Shown one piece after another: positions 63,667-64,000 of a DNA stretch of 64,000 bases. Each line of letters begins with the position of its first letter. Position 1 is the first letter of the stretch. The position numbers and the translations under genes are program-made. The stretch spans positions 1,486,250 through 1,550,249 of the forward strand of contig NZ_KI632512.1 of the NCBI RefSeq assembly GCF_000504305.1, in the 5' to 3' direction. This stretch comes from Nitratidesulfovibrio termitidis HI1 (GTDB taxonomy: Bacteria; Desulfobacterota; Desulfovibrionia; Desulfovibrionales; Desulfovibrionaceae). The notes beneath the pieces were generated by a model. The model searched no databases, had not been told where the DNA came from, and worked only from the letters and a program-made list of their open reading frames with translations.

Positions 63667-64000
63667 TCAGGCGAACAGGGGCAGGTCGGGCAGGTTCTTG
63701 CCTGGCCCGTCTGCCTCATCAGGCTCATCAGGCCCATCTGATCCACCCGGTCTTCCTGACATGGCAACGGCCTTTTCCAGCAGCGCGCGGATGGCGGCGC
63801 GCCCCTCGTCACGCAGGTCCAGGCTGAAGTCGTTCACGAAGGTGCGGATGTGGCTGTCGGTCACCTCATCCGACATTTCCTGGGCATGTTCGCGTATCCA
63901 CGCGCGCGAGGCCGCCGGATTGGCGTTGGCGTATTCCAGGCTGCGCCGGATGGCGTCCTGCACGGCAAGTATGGTGGCCTCGCCCAGGTCCCGCCGCGCG
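63667..64000 (-). CDS. mqnD: 1,4-dihydroxy-6-naphthoate synthase MqnD (C-terminal part)
   Basis: Enters from the right edge; about 110 codons visible (…RRDLGEATILAVQDAIRRSLEYAN). The segment EHAQEMSDEVTDSHIRTFVNDFSLDL is the conserved C-terminus of MqnD, the last special step of the futalosine menaquinone route. A C-terminal tail GGSDGPDEPDEADGPGKNL, of repeated acidic units, is extra. The N-terminus lies outside the window. Confidence 0.85.
   Translation of the reverse strand, partial: ARRDLGEATILAVQDAIRRSLEYANANPAASRAWIREHAQEMSDEVTDSHIRTFVNDFSLDLRDEGRAAIRALLEKAVAMSGRPGGSDGPDEPDEADGPGKNLPDLPLFA

Overview
The window is a GC-rich chromosomal segment that looks like a sulfate-reducing delta-proteobacterium of the Desulfovibrio vulgaris group (Nitratidesulfovibrio-like). 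Evidence for this is the very high GC3, a tri-haem cytochrome c peroxidase, an anaerobic cobalamin route (cbiD, cbiET, cbiF), a branched-chain amino-acid ABC operon, a futalosine-type menaquinone gene (mqnD) at the right edge, and a Lap-type biofilm secretion cluster. The genus assignment is inference from gene content; no database was searched. No insertion sequence, prophage or CRISPR array was seen.

Layout. 1-3.7 kb: a carboxymuconolactone decarboxylase-like gene (cut by the left edge) divergent from a LysR regulator, then a tri-haem peroxidase and tRNA-Leu(GAG). 4.1-8.5 kb: a DUF1786 protein, phenylacetate-CoA ligase, a DUF456 membrane protein bracketed by two related G-rich inverted repeats, and a TrmJ-type tRNA methyltransferase. 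8.7-11.9 kb: a Cache-HAMP-PAS chemoreceptor and an arsenate-reductase-like phosphatase. 12-34.6 kb: the main feature, a complete Lap-like adhesion module. On the minus strand lie lapB-lapC-lapG and a membrane PAS/HD-GYP protein whose HD-GYP metal ligands are missing. On the plus strand, divergent, lie two giant RTX adhesins (2516 and 1665 aa), both carrying the N-terminal retention module with a P-A-A-G di-alanine site of the kind LapG cuts. 34.6-39.7 kb: livKHMGF.

40-47.8 kb: an orphan DapF/CntK-fold racemase, a 1019-aa membrane protein of unknown function, a quinone oxidoreductase, a Cys-rich C_GCAxxG_C_C-type protein, a rhodanese lipoprotein and a MauE/DoxX-like protein. 47.9-57.2 kb: cbiD-cbiET-(periplasmic binding protein)-cbiF, then a polyferredoxin-type membrane-associated protein, a Tat-exported multicopper-oxidase fold without its copper ligands (SufI/FtsP-like), and another solute-binding protein. 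57.4-64 kb: a HAD protein, glmU, zapB-like, zapA, a 6S RNA, rny (RNase Y), a third orphan solute-binding protein and the 3' end of mqnD.

How the parts may work together: LapB/LapC (plus an outer-membrane TolC-like partner not present here) would export both adhesins. Periplasmic LapG would cut them at P-A-A-G to release cells. The degenerate HD-GYP protein, encoded directly downstream of lapG, is a good candidate for the c-di-GMP-sensing inner-membrane receptor that in pseudomonads is LapD (degenerate GGDEF-EAL). This is an inference from position, topology and lost catalytic residues.

A second theme is in-frame low-complexity tandem repeats inserted in linkers of many unrelated proteins (LysR, HD-GYP, LapG, LapB, CbiD, solute-binding proteins, MqnD) and in intergenic DNA. 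They suggest frequent slippage-driven growth of repeats in this genome.
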